From Plutella xylostella (taxonomy: Eukaryota > Arthropoda > Insecta > Lepidoptera > Plutellidae), in the NCBI RefSeq assembly GCF_932276165.1, contig NC_063999.1, positions 4,094,501 to 4,158,500 on the forward strand: a stretch of 64,000 nt of DNA, in the 5' to 3' direction. Under the pieces are notes generated by a model, which was given only the letters and a program-made list of their open reading frames with translations, did no database searches and was not told the DNA's origin. The translations under genes were made by a program, and so were the position numbers. Positions 34,901-40,822 of this stretch are shown piece after piece (positions within the stretch are counted from its first letter, which is position 1; each line of letters opens with the position of its first letter).

Positions 34901-37900
34901 ATTGATATTATGATTGTTTCCTTATTAACAACGCTAAGTTACAGTTTGCAGTTTGTTAATTAAACGAAATAAAAGGTCTGTTGGGTACCTACATGAGGCG
35001 GTCTAGCTAACCATTAAACATCATCTTCTCAGTAGGCTATAAAAGAGAGTAACGAAAATTTTATTAAATCTATAATTAAGTTCCTGAAGTTTTTAGCGTT
35101 AGCGTGATGTTGTGTTGTAATAAAATATTTTATAGTTACTCCTATCTAGCTCTAACTATATGAATACAGTTTTTTGCGTATTGAATTTGGCTTTAAGTAT
35201 ACGGTTTAGGTAACTCTACCTTTCTAACTCTGTATTACAAAACCATTAAAGTAAATATATTTTTCCCGGCGCAACAAAAAGGGTACTGTAGCTTGATAAA
35301 AACGAAGAATTAGAGCATTCATGCAATCTCTACATGGAACGCAATCTCTGCAAGGAACGAGACAGACTCGTGGTTAGCACAGAATCGCCCCGAAACTTAA
35401 GTACTTACATATTTTTTAGTAAGCTAGTGACCCCCAACCCTGCATTGTCAACATATACGACCTTATAAAACCTCATCATAACAACATAAGTAAGTCTATT
35501 CATAAAAATAACATAAAATATGTTTTAAAGTGCACATTTAAATTCTAAACACTTTATTTTATTACTTACATAAAATTATACTCGCATTTGATGCGACAAC
35601 CGTTCATCATAAATAAACCAATTACTCCAGGACTGCTGGTAATTGCGAAGACAGTCCACTGGTTTCTTGTACTACATTTTACTGACAATAGAAATTATCA
35701 TCATGATGGCTTGTTAGTTTTCATTTACTGCTCACATAGCTTTATCTTTACATTAAACAGAAATAGGTTACGACTTGCACGAATATAGCGACGATACATT
35801 TAGTGCATTGCATGAGATTCGCTTTTTCATGATTACACATCATGGTTAATGCATGTTTTGTAACATAAACCTAAATTCGACTTTCTTTACTTTTCGGTAC
35901 TTACGCACATTTTTTTCAAATGGAGCTGATTTCCTAATATGGTTGAACCAAACTTCTTCAGGATTACCCCCTTTCACCTTTGTATAAGTATTTTTTACCA
36001 CTTTTGCAACAGCCTGTAGATACGAGAATGTAGATCTTGTGAACAGTTTTTTTCATGTTACGGAGATATCAAACTTATCGAGTTTCGAGTTATAACAGAT
36101 TATGTTGTAATGAATAATTCATGAAATATTGTAGGTACCTATAGGCTCGTCCCAGACGTCCTCATTTTATATTAACATCTAGGTAATGTAGGCAATTACC
36201 GGCTGGACTAGACGTAAAATTTTCGCTTATCATCACTTTATGAGGGATAGGCTCAGCCAGTCTGACCTTATGGTATAAAATTTTACAGCAACCAATTAAA
36301 ATTATGAGCAATCATTTTTTAACTACCTATCCACGTACAGTGGCCAGTTTCTACCTTCATTTTATCAAAAACTATTACGTAGGTACATAAAATATACAAA
36401 CTTAAATCAGTTTTTTGCCTAATGGTTTTTTATAAAATACACTTTTAGAAAGACCATTCTTGTAACTATGTAGTCCTCGTTAAATAGAGTTTGACCAATA
36501 ACTAGTCGTAGATTATAGTTCCATAGGCGTGTTCCGGAGTGATAGATGATCGGTAATCCAGGCTGCAGGGCCCTCTCTAGTCTAGACGCAGGCCAGCCTA
36601 TGAAACACGATACTATCTGAAGTGGCGCCAGAGATTTAGAACGCCATGCCGCGCGACTTCAACCGAATAGAATGCTTCACTTAACTCAATACTATCTGTC
36701 TTTGATCAACTAGGTACTTATTACAGTAGAATACCTAGGCAGGTGAACTCTACTATAGCTATATTATTAGTCTCATATTATATATTCTATAAAAACCTTT
36801 ACCTGCCTATTATAATGTAAATAAATCATCTTGTGGTGTCAATGTAGTCAATATAATCACCCCGCCAGCATTTTATGTAAAATCATGAGCGCGACAATGT
36901 CAACGATCGAAAGATATCCCGAGACATAAGGGCCCTATTACACCGTGTTAATTTGATCTCGGCTAATGATGTTGTTGACATGCCTCCCGAGCAACTCTTG
37001 TAGTAATTGTCTATAAAAACCCGCAATGATCTTGTAATGATTATGCAAATGGCTTGTTTTTTCTGTCGAGCTGGGACGCTCGGGTTGGCGGGAATGGGTC
37101 GGAGGAAATATTTACTCACTAATTATTGGCGAGTTGTATATACAGACTTGTAAGCTTTACAATGTCGTGCAGATAGCTAAAACTGATCTAACTAAAGTAG
37201 GTATGAAGTTTTGAAACTCCATGATTTATTAACCCCAAATGACAAACCTTTTATGGGCTACGCACACCCCTACTTATATCCCAACCAACACGACTAACTG
37301 CCAGTTTCAATATAACTCTACCGATGACTGGTAGTTACTCTCATACGATTTTGACAGGTTGTAACTTTGAATGTGTCAAAATACTTAGCACTGTAACTGT
37401 CAGCTATGGATAGATATTATTATTATTGAAACTAGGAGTAAAACCACAACCTCTATTCCAGTGGGCAACTGCGAGGGCGTCCGCTGCGGAGACAAGAAGA
37501 AGTGCGTGCTGGACGCTGAGCTGGGCGCCCACTGCGTGCGGTGCGGCGAGTGCAACGTGGCGGGCGCGCCCGTGTGCGCGGTGGACGGCAGGACCTACGC
37601 CGGCGCCTGCGCACTGAGGAAGGCGGCGTGCGACCGCGGCCGCGCGCTGCCGCTGGCTTACAGAGGGAGTTGTATAGGTGAGTTTATAATACTTACTAGT
37701 AAGAGGACAGCAGCTTTCACTATGGTTTGCCTATGACGTAAAAAAAATCGTAGGAAGAAATGCAGGCTGGACAGGGCTCCATCTAACTTATGGAGCGCTG
37801 CTTTGGATTGCATGATATCTCTTGTTCGTTCTCTTCCTTTCCTCTCTTGAGTTGGGTTGTCACTGTGTGCGGTGCGGCGAGTGCAACGTGGCGGGCGCGC

Positions 37901-40822
37901 CCGTGTGCGCGGTGGACGGCAGGACCTACGCCGGCGCCTGCGCACTGAGGAAGGCGGCGTGCGACCGCGGCCGCGCGCTGGCGTATCGAGGCAGTTGTAT
38001 AGGTGAGTTTGTGACAATAGTAAGATACGAAAAACGAGGTTTCGGAGCGCAGCTCTGGATTGCAGTCAGCTCTCGTGGGTTCGCTATTCATAGAGGCACT
38101 TGTATAGGTGAGTTTGCGTGACACTAGTAAGATGAAGAGCCTAGCTTACGACAATAAGAGGTTTCGGAGCGCTTTAGATTGCATGACAGCTCTCGTCCGT
38201 TCGCTATTGGTCAAGCTAAAGTACCTAACCCTCTTGAGCAGGGGGTGTACGGTGTACTGATATAGAGGCACTTGCATAGGTAAGTTTAATTGTGATTTGT
38301 GATGCTAGTAAAATGTTTGCTTAGTGTCGGATGAGCATGTAATGTTAAAGAATATGTTTTTGGGCCTATGAAGTTCCCCCTGGCACGGCTTGTTCAGTCT
38401 GTAAAAGCTGAAATATGATGGAGACTTTTTGAGGAATATGCAGAACGGATCCTTGGGTATTTTGGATTTAGTGCTGTTCTGAAATCGTATGACTACGACT
38501 ACCACATTCAGCATGTCACTTGTATCTGCAATCCTTCCCAATAATTGATACATCTTAATTACTACTTCCCAGCTATACTAACTATATCCGCAGCACTACA
38601 TCGCCGCAATGTTGCTCTGTCATAAGTCATTACACAGACTAACTATAGCGAGGTATGTCAGATATCTGGGGCCATTCAGTTTTACGACTGGTCTAGAAAT
38701 GCGAGCTATCTTGTAAGTCGGCATAGCTCTGCTCTCTAGCTATTACCAACTGCAGAGTACATCAAATGCTAGCTTTAATTCTTGAAAATACCGAGTATAT
38801 TCGGACTGAATTTACTTAGGTGTTTGAACCAGTTACCTGTATAATGACGGAACGTTGGCTGGCAGCCAGAGGGAAATGCATTCGCGGAGGTACACGCATA
38901 GCTGATACAATCCTTACGACGTGCTTCAAACTAATGTGGCCCATATTTTACGACTGTAGATTCACAATGCCAATATGCGTACCAGCTTCCGCGATTGAAG
39001 TCTAACTGAACATAGGTATTTGAATGTTAATGATGATAAATTTGTTTACGTCTGCCGAAAGCGATAAAACGGTGTATCGGTGGCAATTGGCAATAACTTG
39101 CATAAGATTATTGTTATTTTAGACTCTAGGTGGTAGTATTTAGTACACTAGGTAAGTATTTATACTTACAAAATAAATTACTTTCATTGACACTTGAAAA
39201 TTATAAAGCTTAGACAACGCGAGCACGAGCCATAGAGCCCATATACCAAGCCGTAGGCGGCGGCCATAAATATTTCAGAGCTCTGTATGTATTTGGCACT
39301 GACAGTAAGGTTGCGGTCGCTAAATTGTCCGCACACTTGCTTGACCGTGCCTCCTAACAGCTACTGCTTCCACTATAAAACTCCACTGTCCTAACACTCT
39401 TAACTCTCTCCATCCACTGCTCTCCGGGGCAGCGCTGCATTGACTTGACTTTGCCATTTACACCGTCTATAGGTAGGTACTATACATACACCTCGATGTC
39501 CTCGATCCCTTGTTCAATTTAATTAACAAATTTTCCTCTTTCAATACAAGTAATTATGTAAAGTTTTGGATAAGATCTCTATAAGAATGTGGGCTGAGTC
39601 AGTGTTGCCATCCTAACAGCGCCTCTTAACCTTGCAGCGAACGCAACCTGCTCCTCCATCCACTGCTCGCCGGGCCAGCGCTGCGTCGAGGGCGGCGCGT
39701 CGGGGGCCCGCTGCGTCACCTGCGGCCCGTGCGGCGCCGGCGCCAAGCGGGCGCTGTGCGGGAGCGACCGGCGGACTTACCCGTCGTGGTGCCGCCTGCA
39801 GAGGGCTACGTGTGCTGCTGGCAGGGTTGTGGACCCGCTGCATCCCGGACCGTGTAAGGGTGAGTAGAGTTGATACATATTCTATTATATACAGGGTGTT
39901 GCAAACAGAGTATACTAAGCCGCTAACATGCTGCCCATGCAGGTTTCGGCTTAGTAGGTATACTCTTTTTGCAACATCCTATATACTACTAGCTGTTCCC
40001 GCGAGCTTCGCTTCATTTTAAAAAGTTTTCCTGTGGGAATTCCGCGATAAAAGTAGCCTATGTGTTAATCCAGGGTGTCAGCTAAATTCATACAAAAATT
40101 AATTAAAATCGGTTCAGCCGTTTTGATATAAGAAGTAACAAACATACACACATACTCACAAACTTCTTCGCCTTTATAATATTAGTAGGATATTCGGAGA
40201 GGAGACAAAAGTTTCTCTCGAGTGCAACCTTTGTACATACATATCCCCTTAATTTCAGCTCAGCCAGCCTAGCTCCCGAGTAAACTGGAGCAGCAATCCT
40301 GGGTGTTGCAATAGCTGAGATAGGCGCTCTGTTGGTTCAAGAATAGATAATCTCGTTTCTATAGTAGATCTGGACAAGCCAACATAATATGAGAAGAGTT
40401 ATAGTATTTACAGCTACTTATTCAGTATTGTAACTGAAAGTGTTGTTTTAATACTTAAATACCTACAGCTGTGATAGAGCTGGCACTGTCCATCTACCGT
40501 AGGTATTAATTCTTATAGACATTTTATGGACATCGACACTCGATAGGCGTAGGTGGATAGCAGCCGTAGAGGACTATGGACTTATGCTTATGATGATCAT
40601 CATCTTAGTAGGTATGGTCCAAACCCGACAGGTGTGAGAAATACCTACGCTGCATTAATTACTTGTTGACTTTCAGTAAATTACTAAGAGGTCTGGGGAG
40701 AAGATTGAGAATCTCAATTTGAGATACGTGTTTACTCAAACATTTGTTTTGTTTCAGGTGACAGAAATATAACAGACAATAGTGTGACTCGAGTGCGGAA
40801 GGGAGAGAGAGGTATGAATTAA
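10864..40822 (+). CDS. Fs: Follistatin (secreted TGF-beta/activin antagonist)
   Basis: Six exons: 10864-10915, 27122-27304, 29623-29832, 37462-37677, 39638-39859 and 40758-40822. All junctions are phase 1 with GT/AG borders, and the total of 948 nt encodes 315 aa, close to vertebrate follistatin. Order: signal peptide (MRALPLLVLLALTTPARG), follistatin N-terminal TB-like domain (CW...GRC...ECC...CTAC), then three follistatin modules, each a short Cys-rich EGF-like part plus a Kazal part. By family knowledge, follistatin is secreted and binds activin-type TGF-beta ligands outside the cell. The start is the only ATG that begins a signal peptide and ends at a good donor. Intron 1 (16.2 kb) carries two large transposons, and intron 4 and the end of intron 3 carry exon-fragment copies. 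The identification is strong from domain order; ligand preference is not visible. Confidence 0.88.
12099..12274 (+). mobile_element. Short non-autonomous Helitron, copy 1
   Basis: Begins TCCTAACTTTATTAA, contains the CACGCCAAAACTACTGAACG block, and ends with a GC-rich hairpin GCGGGAACAG followed by CTAG. TC at the start, a 3' hairpin and CTAG next to T, with no target duplication, are Helitron features. The same family lies at 39989-40190 and 55537-55734. Confidence 0.75.
14036..14160 (+). repeat. LINE/SINE 3' tail (RTE-like), copy 3
   Basis: GGAAGAAATTGCTTCTTGGCAATAAG head, then a T-rich stretch and the ACAATAAAGTGTTTAAATAAATAA end, close to copy 1. Confidence 0.6.
14835..14935 (+). pseudogene. 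LINE ORF C-terminal remnant
   Basis: Plus-strand translation gives RKAVDRVLWRSLEVAYDRR, the W-R-S-L-x-x-A-Y pattern seen at the end of RTE-like LINE ORFs. A related remnant is at 26384-26490. It is short and broken. Confidence 0.5.
15953..18768 (+). mobile_element. Decayed cut-and-paste DNA transposon (CMC-like?)
   Basis: A 2.8-kb element with exact 13-bp inverted ends CCCAGGTAGCACA (15953-15965 and its complement to 18768), flanked by AA on each side. Both subterminal regions, about 0.6 kb each, are crowded with short AGCTG/GGCTG (CAGCT/CAGCC) motifs. Such arrays are typical of transposase-binding repeats in the CACTA/CMC group. The inside holds the start of a transposase-like gene with a nonsense codon. 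Superfamily is inferred from the protein fragment and the subterminal repeats; the ends do not start with CACTA. Confidence 0.7.
16702..17322 (+). pseudogene. Transposase-like protein, N-terminal part, broken
   Basis: ATG at 16702 opens a frame starting MDIPWSKRKRNGAIKRKLSRR, a basic N-terminus with a Ser-rich stretch after it. An in-frame TGA at 16927-16929 interrupts it. The same frame then continues for another 130 codons (ELNQLEKTLHFKEKIKKWA...) to TAA at 17320. The second half contains LNINIDGLPIFKSSKKEFWPI, the 'IDG-PLFKSS-WPI' block found in a family of insect transposase-like proteins related to CACTA-type transposases. The catalytic part that should follow is missing. It is one nonsense mutation plus truncation, so it is dead. 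Confidence 0.7.
19398..19636 (-). repeat. 3' LTR
   Basis: 239 bp. In the sense of the element it begins TGTGGCGAAAGCCACC and ends CTCCATA. It is identical by eye to the other LTR. Confidence 0.93.
19637..19655 (-). other. Polypurine tract
   Basis: Directly upstream of the 3' LTR in the sense of the element there is a run GTAGGGGGGTGA. This purine-rich stretch fits the primer for plus-strand DNA synthesis. Confidence 0.75.
20112..23315 (-). CDS. pol: Pol polyprotein of Ty3 element
   Basis: One intact frame of about 1,060 codons; the open frame extends upstream to the shift site at 23315, and the first ATG is at 23291-23289. Domains by residue: aspartic protease with VDTGSD at about 27-32; reverse transcriptase about 185-370 with GDYRALN, FGLRNAGQTFQ and YVDDILVYS (about 327-335); RNase H about 475-600 with LFTDASS and YTDHKPL; integrase with the HHCC zinc motif (H...H...CLQC), then the catalytic Asp in HIDIIG, Asp in TTDQGRQF and Glu in NGMVER; Pro-rich tail. 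All catalytic residues are present. It copies the element's RNA into DNA and inserts it. Expression as Gag-Pol by -1 frameshift is inferred from the junction. Confidence 0.95.
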   Translation of the reverse strand, partial: GKLQQQSVMTATDCLPLSHRLFVTDKFTGQRFLVDTGSDLCCLPKSYVRGLRAPATYELVAANGSKIQTYGLVQLNLNLGLRRDLKWSFVVADVSGAIIGADLLAHYNLLPDCAQGKLRDGKTGLSIPAVLADGNQPSVKLVSLPDTPYAAILAEFPSITRPPGTTPDVSHSTLHYIKTTEGSPVTSRPRRLAPHKLRAAQKEFEQMVQVGVARPSSSPWSSPLHLVPKKDFTYRPCGDYRALNARTVPDRYPVRHIGDYSHNIAGSSVFSTVDLVKAYQQIPVFENDIQKTAIITPFGLFEFPFMTFGLRNAGQTFQRFIDEVVRGLDFCFAYVDDILVYSEDPTEHAIHLRALFQRLHNYGVVINPSKCVFGADEVTFLGYRINAAGTRPPEDRIQALADFPPPKSVQGMRRFLGMLNYYRRFLPNAAKYQAPLIDAVAATNSKGAKPFPWTPDLERCFDECKASLTTATTLTHPDAEATLGLFTDASSTHIGACLQQRKSEDDDWMPLAYYSKKLSAKQAEWPAYYRELLGVYESVQHFRHILEAQHATIYTDHKPLIYAFIQRREKLPPSQLNQLSFISQFTTDIRHIKGEDNVVADAMSRVEALSLEDDYHSLAISQDSDPELATLLASPSSLKLTKVSIPGTNVILWCDNTTGRPRPYLTPSFRRPAFDRLHNLSHPSMRESVRLVSDRFVWPLMKKDCKEWARTCLQCQRSKVSRHVSSPLGRFDQPSQRFRHVHIDIIGPLPHSDNFTYCLTAVDRYSRWPEVWPMSSITAEEVSNTLLTGWIARYGIPTTITTDQGRQFESDLFKRLMHLCGINRIRTTAYHPCANGMVERMHRQLKAALMCHNETWCKALPLVLLGIRSSLKEDLGFSSAELLYGEPLRLPGELLTPSEETTNVSDPSDLVNQLRKRINVMRPKPTSHHAKPSTFVFKDLATASHVMLRDDTVRRSMQPPYCGPYRVLHRSDKTFTLDINGKENTVSIDRLKPAYIFAPPDTVPISANQAPAGHSPTSLSATPPDAPIHSPASPPHKTAPQLPPPAPSRQVTTRAGRKVRFRDVLDL
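23273..23315 (-). promoter_or_regulatory. Programmed -1 frameshift signal between gag and pol
   Basis: Slippery heptamer G GGA AAC (23315-23309) lies in the correct reading phase of gag, 16 nt before the gag stop codon. Six nucleotides further on is an 11-bp perfect stem (AACAATCAGTG at 23302-23292 with CACTGATTGTT at 23283-23273) closing an 8-nt loop. After a -1 slip the frame is open into pol. Function is inferred from the standard layout of such signals. Confidence 0.8.
23291..24157 (-). CDS. gag: Gag protein of Ty3 element
   Basis: 288 aa from the ATG at 24157 (an upstream TTG is in frame but is not a likely start). It begins MESEQLANTSASSVAVDRIS, then has a capsid-like helical region with the 'PPFWHEKPVLWFAILEAQF' motif common to Gag of insect Ty3 elements. 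Near the C-terminus there is an Arg/Ser-rich stretch and a Cys/His segment CWYHKKHGDKADHC instead of a classical CCHC knuckle. It forms the particle that packages element RNA. The stop codon TGA overlaps the pol ATG (TGATG). Confidence 0.9.
   Translation of the reverse strand: MESEQLANTSASSVAVDRISIKVPPFWHEKPVLWFAILEAQFILNNIKVETTKFYYAVQQLPPAVADEVKGIILNPPAENPYSALRTALIGKYEQTYEENVRQILEKEEIGDRKPSSFLQHLSSLAGTAFPERTIKTIWLDRLPYIMQGVLRSQKSASLVELGELADELHNMKHPGPVHYGVNAASRSPAPVSSSHLPIVIDSLNEAVSKLQLEVSNLRHDLTALKSARNRSGHRDRSSSRTRNSSRNRVPAGLCWYHKKHGDKADHCTIPCSWTGAPLTKGNSSNNQ
24158..24680 (-). other. Ty3 5' untranslated leader
   Basis: Region between primer site and gag. It is GC-rich near 24400-24430 with a run of GCC/GGC triplets. 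No conserved ORF was recognised. Confidence 0.7.
24681..24699 (-). other. Primer binding site, tRNA-Trp type
   Basis: The plus-strand sequence here reads AATCACGTCGGGGTCACCA, the 3' end of eukaryotic tRNA-Trp including CCA. The element RNA is therefore complementary to it. It lies 1 nt from the 5' LTR. The tRNA identity is from memory of the conserved tRNA-Trp sequence. Confidence 0.88.
24701..24939 (-). repeat. 5' LTR
   Basis: 239 bp, identical by eye to the LTR at 19398-19636. It carries the promoter for the element (inferred). Confidence 0.93.
24945..26380. other. Follistatin intron 1, no feature recognised
   Basis: AT-rich intron DNA. A GC-richer patch at about 25270-25450 has no recognisable coding sequence. 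Confidence 0.4.
26384..26490 (+). pseudogene. LINE ORF C-terminal remnant
   Basis: Translation gives MRKAEDKVMWRSFGEANVHYL, the end pattern of RTE-like LINE ORFs, related to 14835-14935. No intact frame. Confidence 0.55.
26905..27030 (+). repeat. LINE/SINE 3' tail (RTE-like), copy 4
   Basis: TCTGGAAGAGATTAC head, AATAAGGCCGCCGATTG core, T-rich stretch, GCAATAAAG and a (TTTATC)n-like tail. It ends about 90 bp before follistatin exon 2. Confidence 0.6.
27122..27304 (+). CDS. Fs: Follistatin exon 2: N-terminal TB-like domain
   Basis: Acceptor ctcaccag, donor GCTG/gtaagt, 183 nt, phase 1 on both sides. The encoded segment has the follistatin N-domain pattern: G-I-C-W then G-R-C, a Cys-Cys pair (ECC), a Trp-containing middle (AAWSPRDLDSGEIFF) and a final Y-P-C-T-A-C. 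In vertebrate follistatin this domain contacts the ligand. Confidence 0.87.
28765..28855 (+). repeat. Direct repeat of about 90 bp, copy A
   Basis: Matches 29362-29455 with roughly 85% identity by eye (CACGACACTTGACA...TAGGTACCTATCT). Both lie in follistatin intron 2. Origin unknown. Confidence 0.6.
29095..29192. mobile_element. Small MITE with ACAG(G/A)GTGTTG termini
   Basis: Inverted ends TACAGAGTGTTGT and GCAACACCCTGTA enclose about 98 bp. Same terminal family as 39893-39985 and 41455-41641. Confidence 0.5.
29362..29455 (+). repeat. Direct repeat of about 90 bp, copy B
   Basis: Second copy of the block at 28765-28855. Confidence 0.6.
29468..29552. repeat. Foldback with 17-bp perfect arms
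   Basis: TTAAGACGTGACAAGAG and its exact complement enclose about 51 bp that contains a CACTCGCTCT / GTGAGTGAGCG stretch. Similar sequence in the opposite orientation is at about 27385-27485, so this is a dispersed short repeat. Confidence 0.6.
29623..29832 (+). CDS. Fs: Follistatin exon 3: FS/Kazal module 1
   Basis: Acceptor gtcagcag, donor AAAG/gtatgt, 210 nt, phase 1/1. It encodes a 10-Cys follistatin module with the EGF-like half SCAGVSCGAGRRC and the Kazal half carrying VCGTDGKTYRSLC. It is very GC-rich and Arg-rich, unlike the surrounding intron. Confidence 0.87.
29836..29895 (-). repeat. (TAGA)n microsatellite with LINE-like 3' end
   Basis: (TAGA)n right after the exon 3 donor, then AATATTCTTTATTTGTACACACACACA. 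On the minus strand this reads as a LINE 3' end followed by a (TCTA)n tail. Family not identified. Confidence 0.45.
30330..30675. mobile_element. 346-bp MITE with GGGGCCGT ends
   Basis: Inverted ends GGGGCCGT...ATTAATCACGTGAG and flanking 3-bp target duplication CAA (30327-30329 and 30676-30678). The interior repeats CACGTGA motifs next to G-runs of 7-9. A 3-bp duplication would fit PIF/Harbinger, but the family is not certain. Confidence 0.7.
30679..33530. other. Follistatin intron 3, no feature recognised
   Basis: AT-rich DNA with GC-richer patches at about 31790-31870, 32345-32600 and 32940-33060. Several patches share TCTAG and GGCCGGCC-like words. No domain or RNA was recognised. Confidence 0.35.
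33536..33561. repeat. (CCG)n microsatellite
   Basis: Eight or so tandem GCC triplets followed by GGGGCACG. Confidence 0.8.
33620..34685 (-). mobile_element. 5'-truncated LINE (CR1/L2-like)
   Basis: On the minus strand the 3' third of a reverse transcriptase ORF is open for about 254 codons (34681-33917). It has the QEDIDNVVRWSHDNGIVLNAEKT block, the SYGLDCYGSIF region and a C-terminal domain ending with LLYNEMPIHIR. It is followed by about 270 bp of 3' UTR and a tail of ATTC/ATTT tetranucleotides. The catalytic FADD region and everything upstream are absent, as expected for target-primed 5' truncation. The open frame suggests a young insertion. Clade is inferred from the C-terminal domain and tail type. 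Confidence 0.8.
33917..34683 (-). pseudogene. Reverse transcriptase C-terminal fragment
   Basis: Coding remnant of the LINE above. It lacks an N-terminus, an endonuclease and the RT active site, so it cannot be functional by itself. Confidence 0.8.
34686..37440. other. Follistatin intron 3, end part
   Basis: No gene recognised. A TACCACTTTTGCAACAGCCTGTA end at about 35992-36014 resembles the small MITE termini. A GC-rich patch lies at 36540-36660. Confidence 0.35.
37462..37677 (+). CDS. Fs: Follistatin exon 4: FS/Kazal module 2
   Basis: Acceptor ctctattccag, donor ATAG/gtgag, 216 nt, phase 1/1. EGF-like half NCEGVRCGDKKKC, then a Kazal half with PVCAVDGRTYAGAC. The Kazal signature carries AVDG where GTDG is usual. 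Partial copies of this exon follow in the next intron (37852-38310). Confidence 0.88.
37852..38310 (+). repeat. Tandem partial copies of follistatin exon 4
   Basis: 37860-38002 repeats the Kazal half of exon 4 almost without change (HCVRCGECNVAGAPVCAVDG onwards; LPLAY is shortened to LAY) together with the donor ATAG/gtgagttt. Two further fragments carry only the last exon bases plus donor (about 38090-38130 and 38263-38310). The first copy has a usable-looking AG at 37850-37851 after a pyrimidine tract. That would give a 151-nt exon, which breaks the reading frame. These copies are therefore probably not coding. Confidence 0.8.
39409..39445 (+). repeat. Fragment copy of follistatin exon 5
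   Basis: CTCTCCATCCACTGCTCTCC and the following CAGCGCTGC repeat the 5' part of exon 5, about 240 bp upstream of it. There is no splice acceptor, so it is a relic. Confidence 0.65.
39638..39859 (+). CDS. Fs: Follistatin exon 5: FS/Kazal module 3
   Basis: Acceptor accttgcag, donor AAGG/gtgag, 222 nt, phase 1/1. EGF-like half ATCSSIHCSPGQRC and Kazal half with LCGSDRRTYPSWC, ending PGPCK. A fragment of its 5' part recurs upstream at 39409-39445. Confidence 0.87.
39893..39985. mobile_element. 93-bp MITE hairpin
   Basis: ATACAGGGTGTTGCAAA...AGTATACTAAGCC and its near complement GGCTTAGTAGGTATACT...TTTGCAACATCCTATAT form a long imperfect hairpin. The Helitron at 39989 abuts it. Confidence 0.6.
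39989..40190 (-). mobile_element. Short non-autonomous Helitron, copy 2
   Basis: On the minus strand it starts TCCTACTAATATTATAAA and ends with the GCGGGAACAG hairpin and CTAG. It lies in follistatin intron 5. Confidence 0.75.
40758..40822 (+). CDS. Fs: Follistatin exon 6: C-terminal tail and stop
   Basis: Acceptor gttttgtttcag in phase 1. It encodes a polar, basic tail (GDRNITDNSVTRVRKGERG) that ends at TAA. It is the shortest-evidence exon: it rests on the acceptor, phase and an early stop. An alternative donor inside (GAGAG/gtatga) cannot be excluded. The first AATAAA downstream is at 40991. Confidence 0.6.

Noticed and set aside
35588..35788. A 66-codon frame with a hydrophobic middle
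   Set aside because: Isolated in intron 3 of follistatin, AT-rich, no family resemblance; expected by chance.
37852..38002. The exon 4 copy as an alternative, mutually exclusive Kazal exon
   Set aside because: Its only plausible acceptor gives 151 nt, which does not keep phase 1/1, and the EGF-like half is missing.
39613..40021. 129-codon plus-strand and 76-codon minus-strand frames
   Set aside because: Wrong-frame readings of follistatin exon 5 and the following intron.
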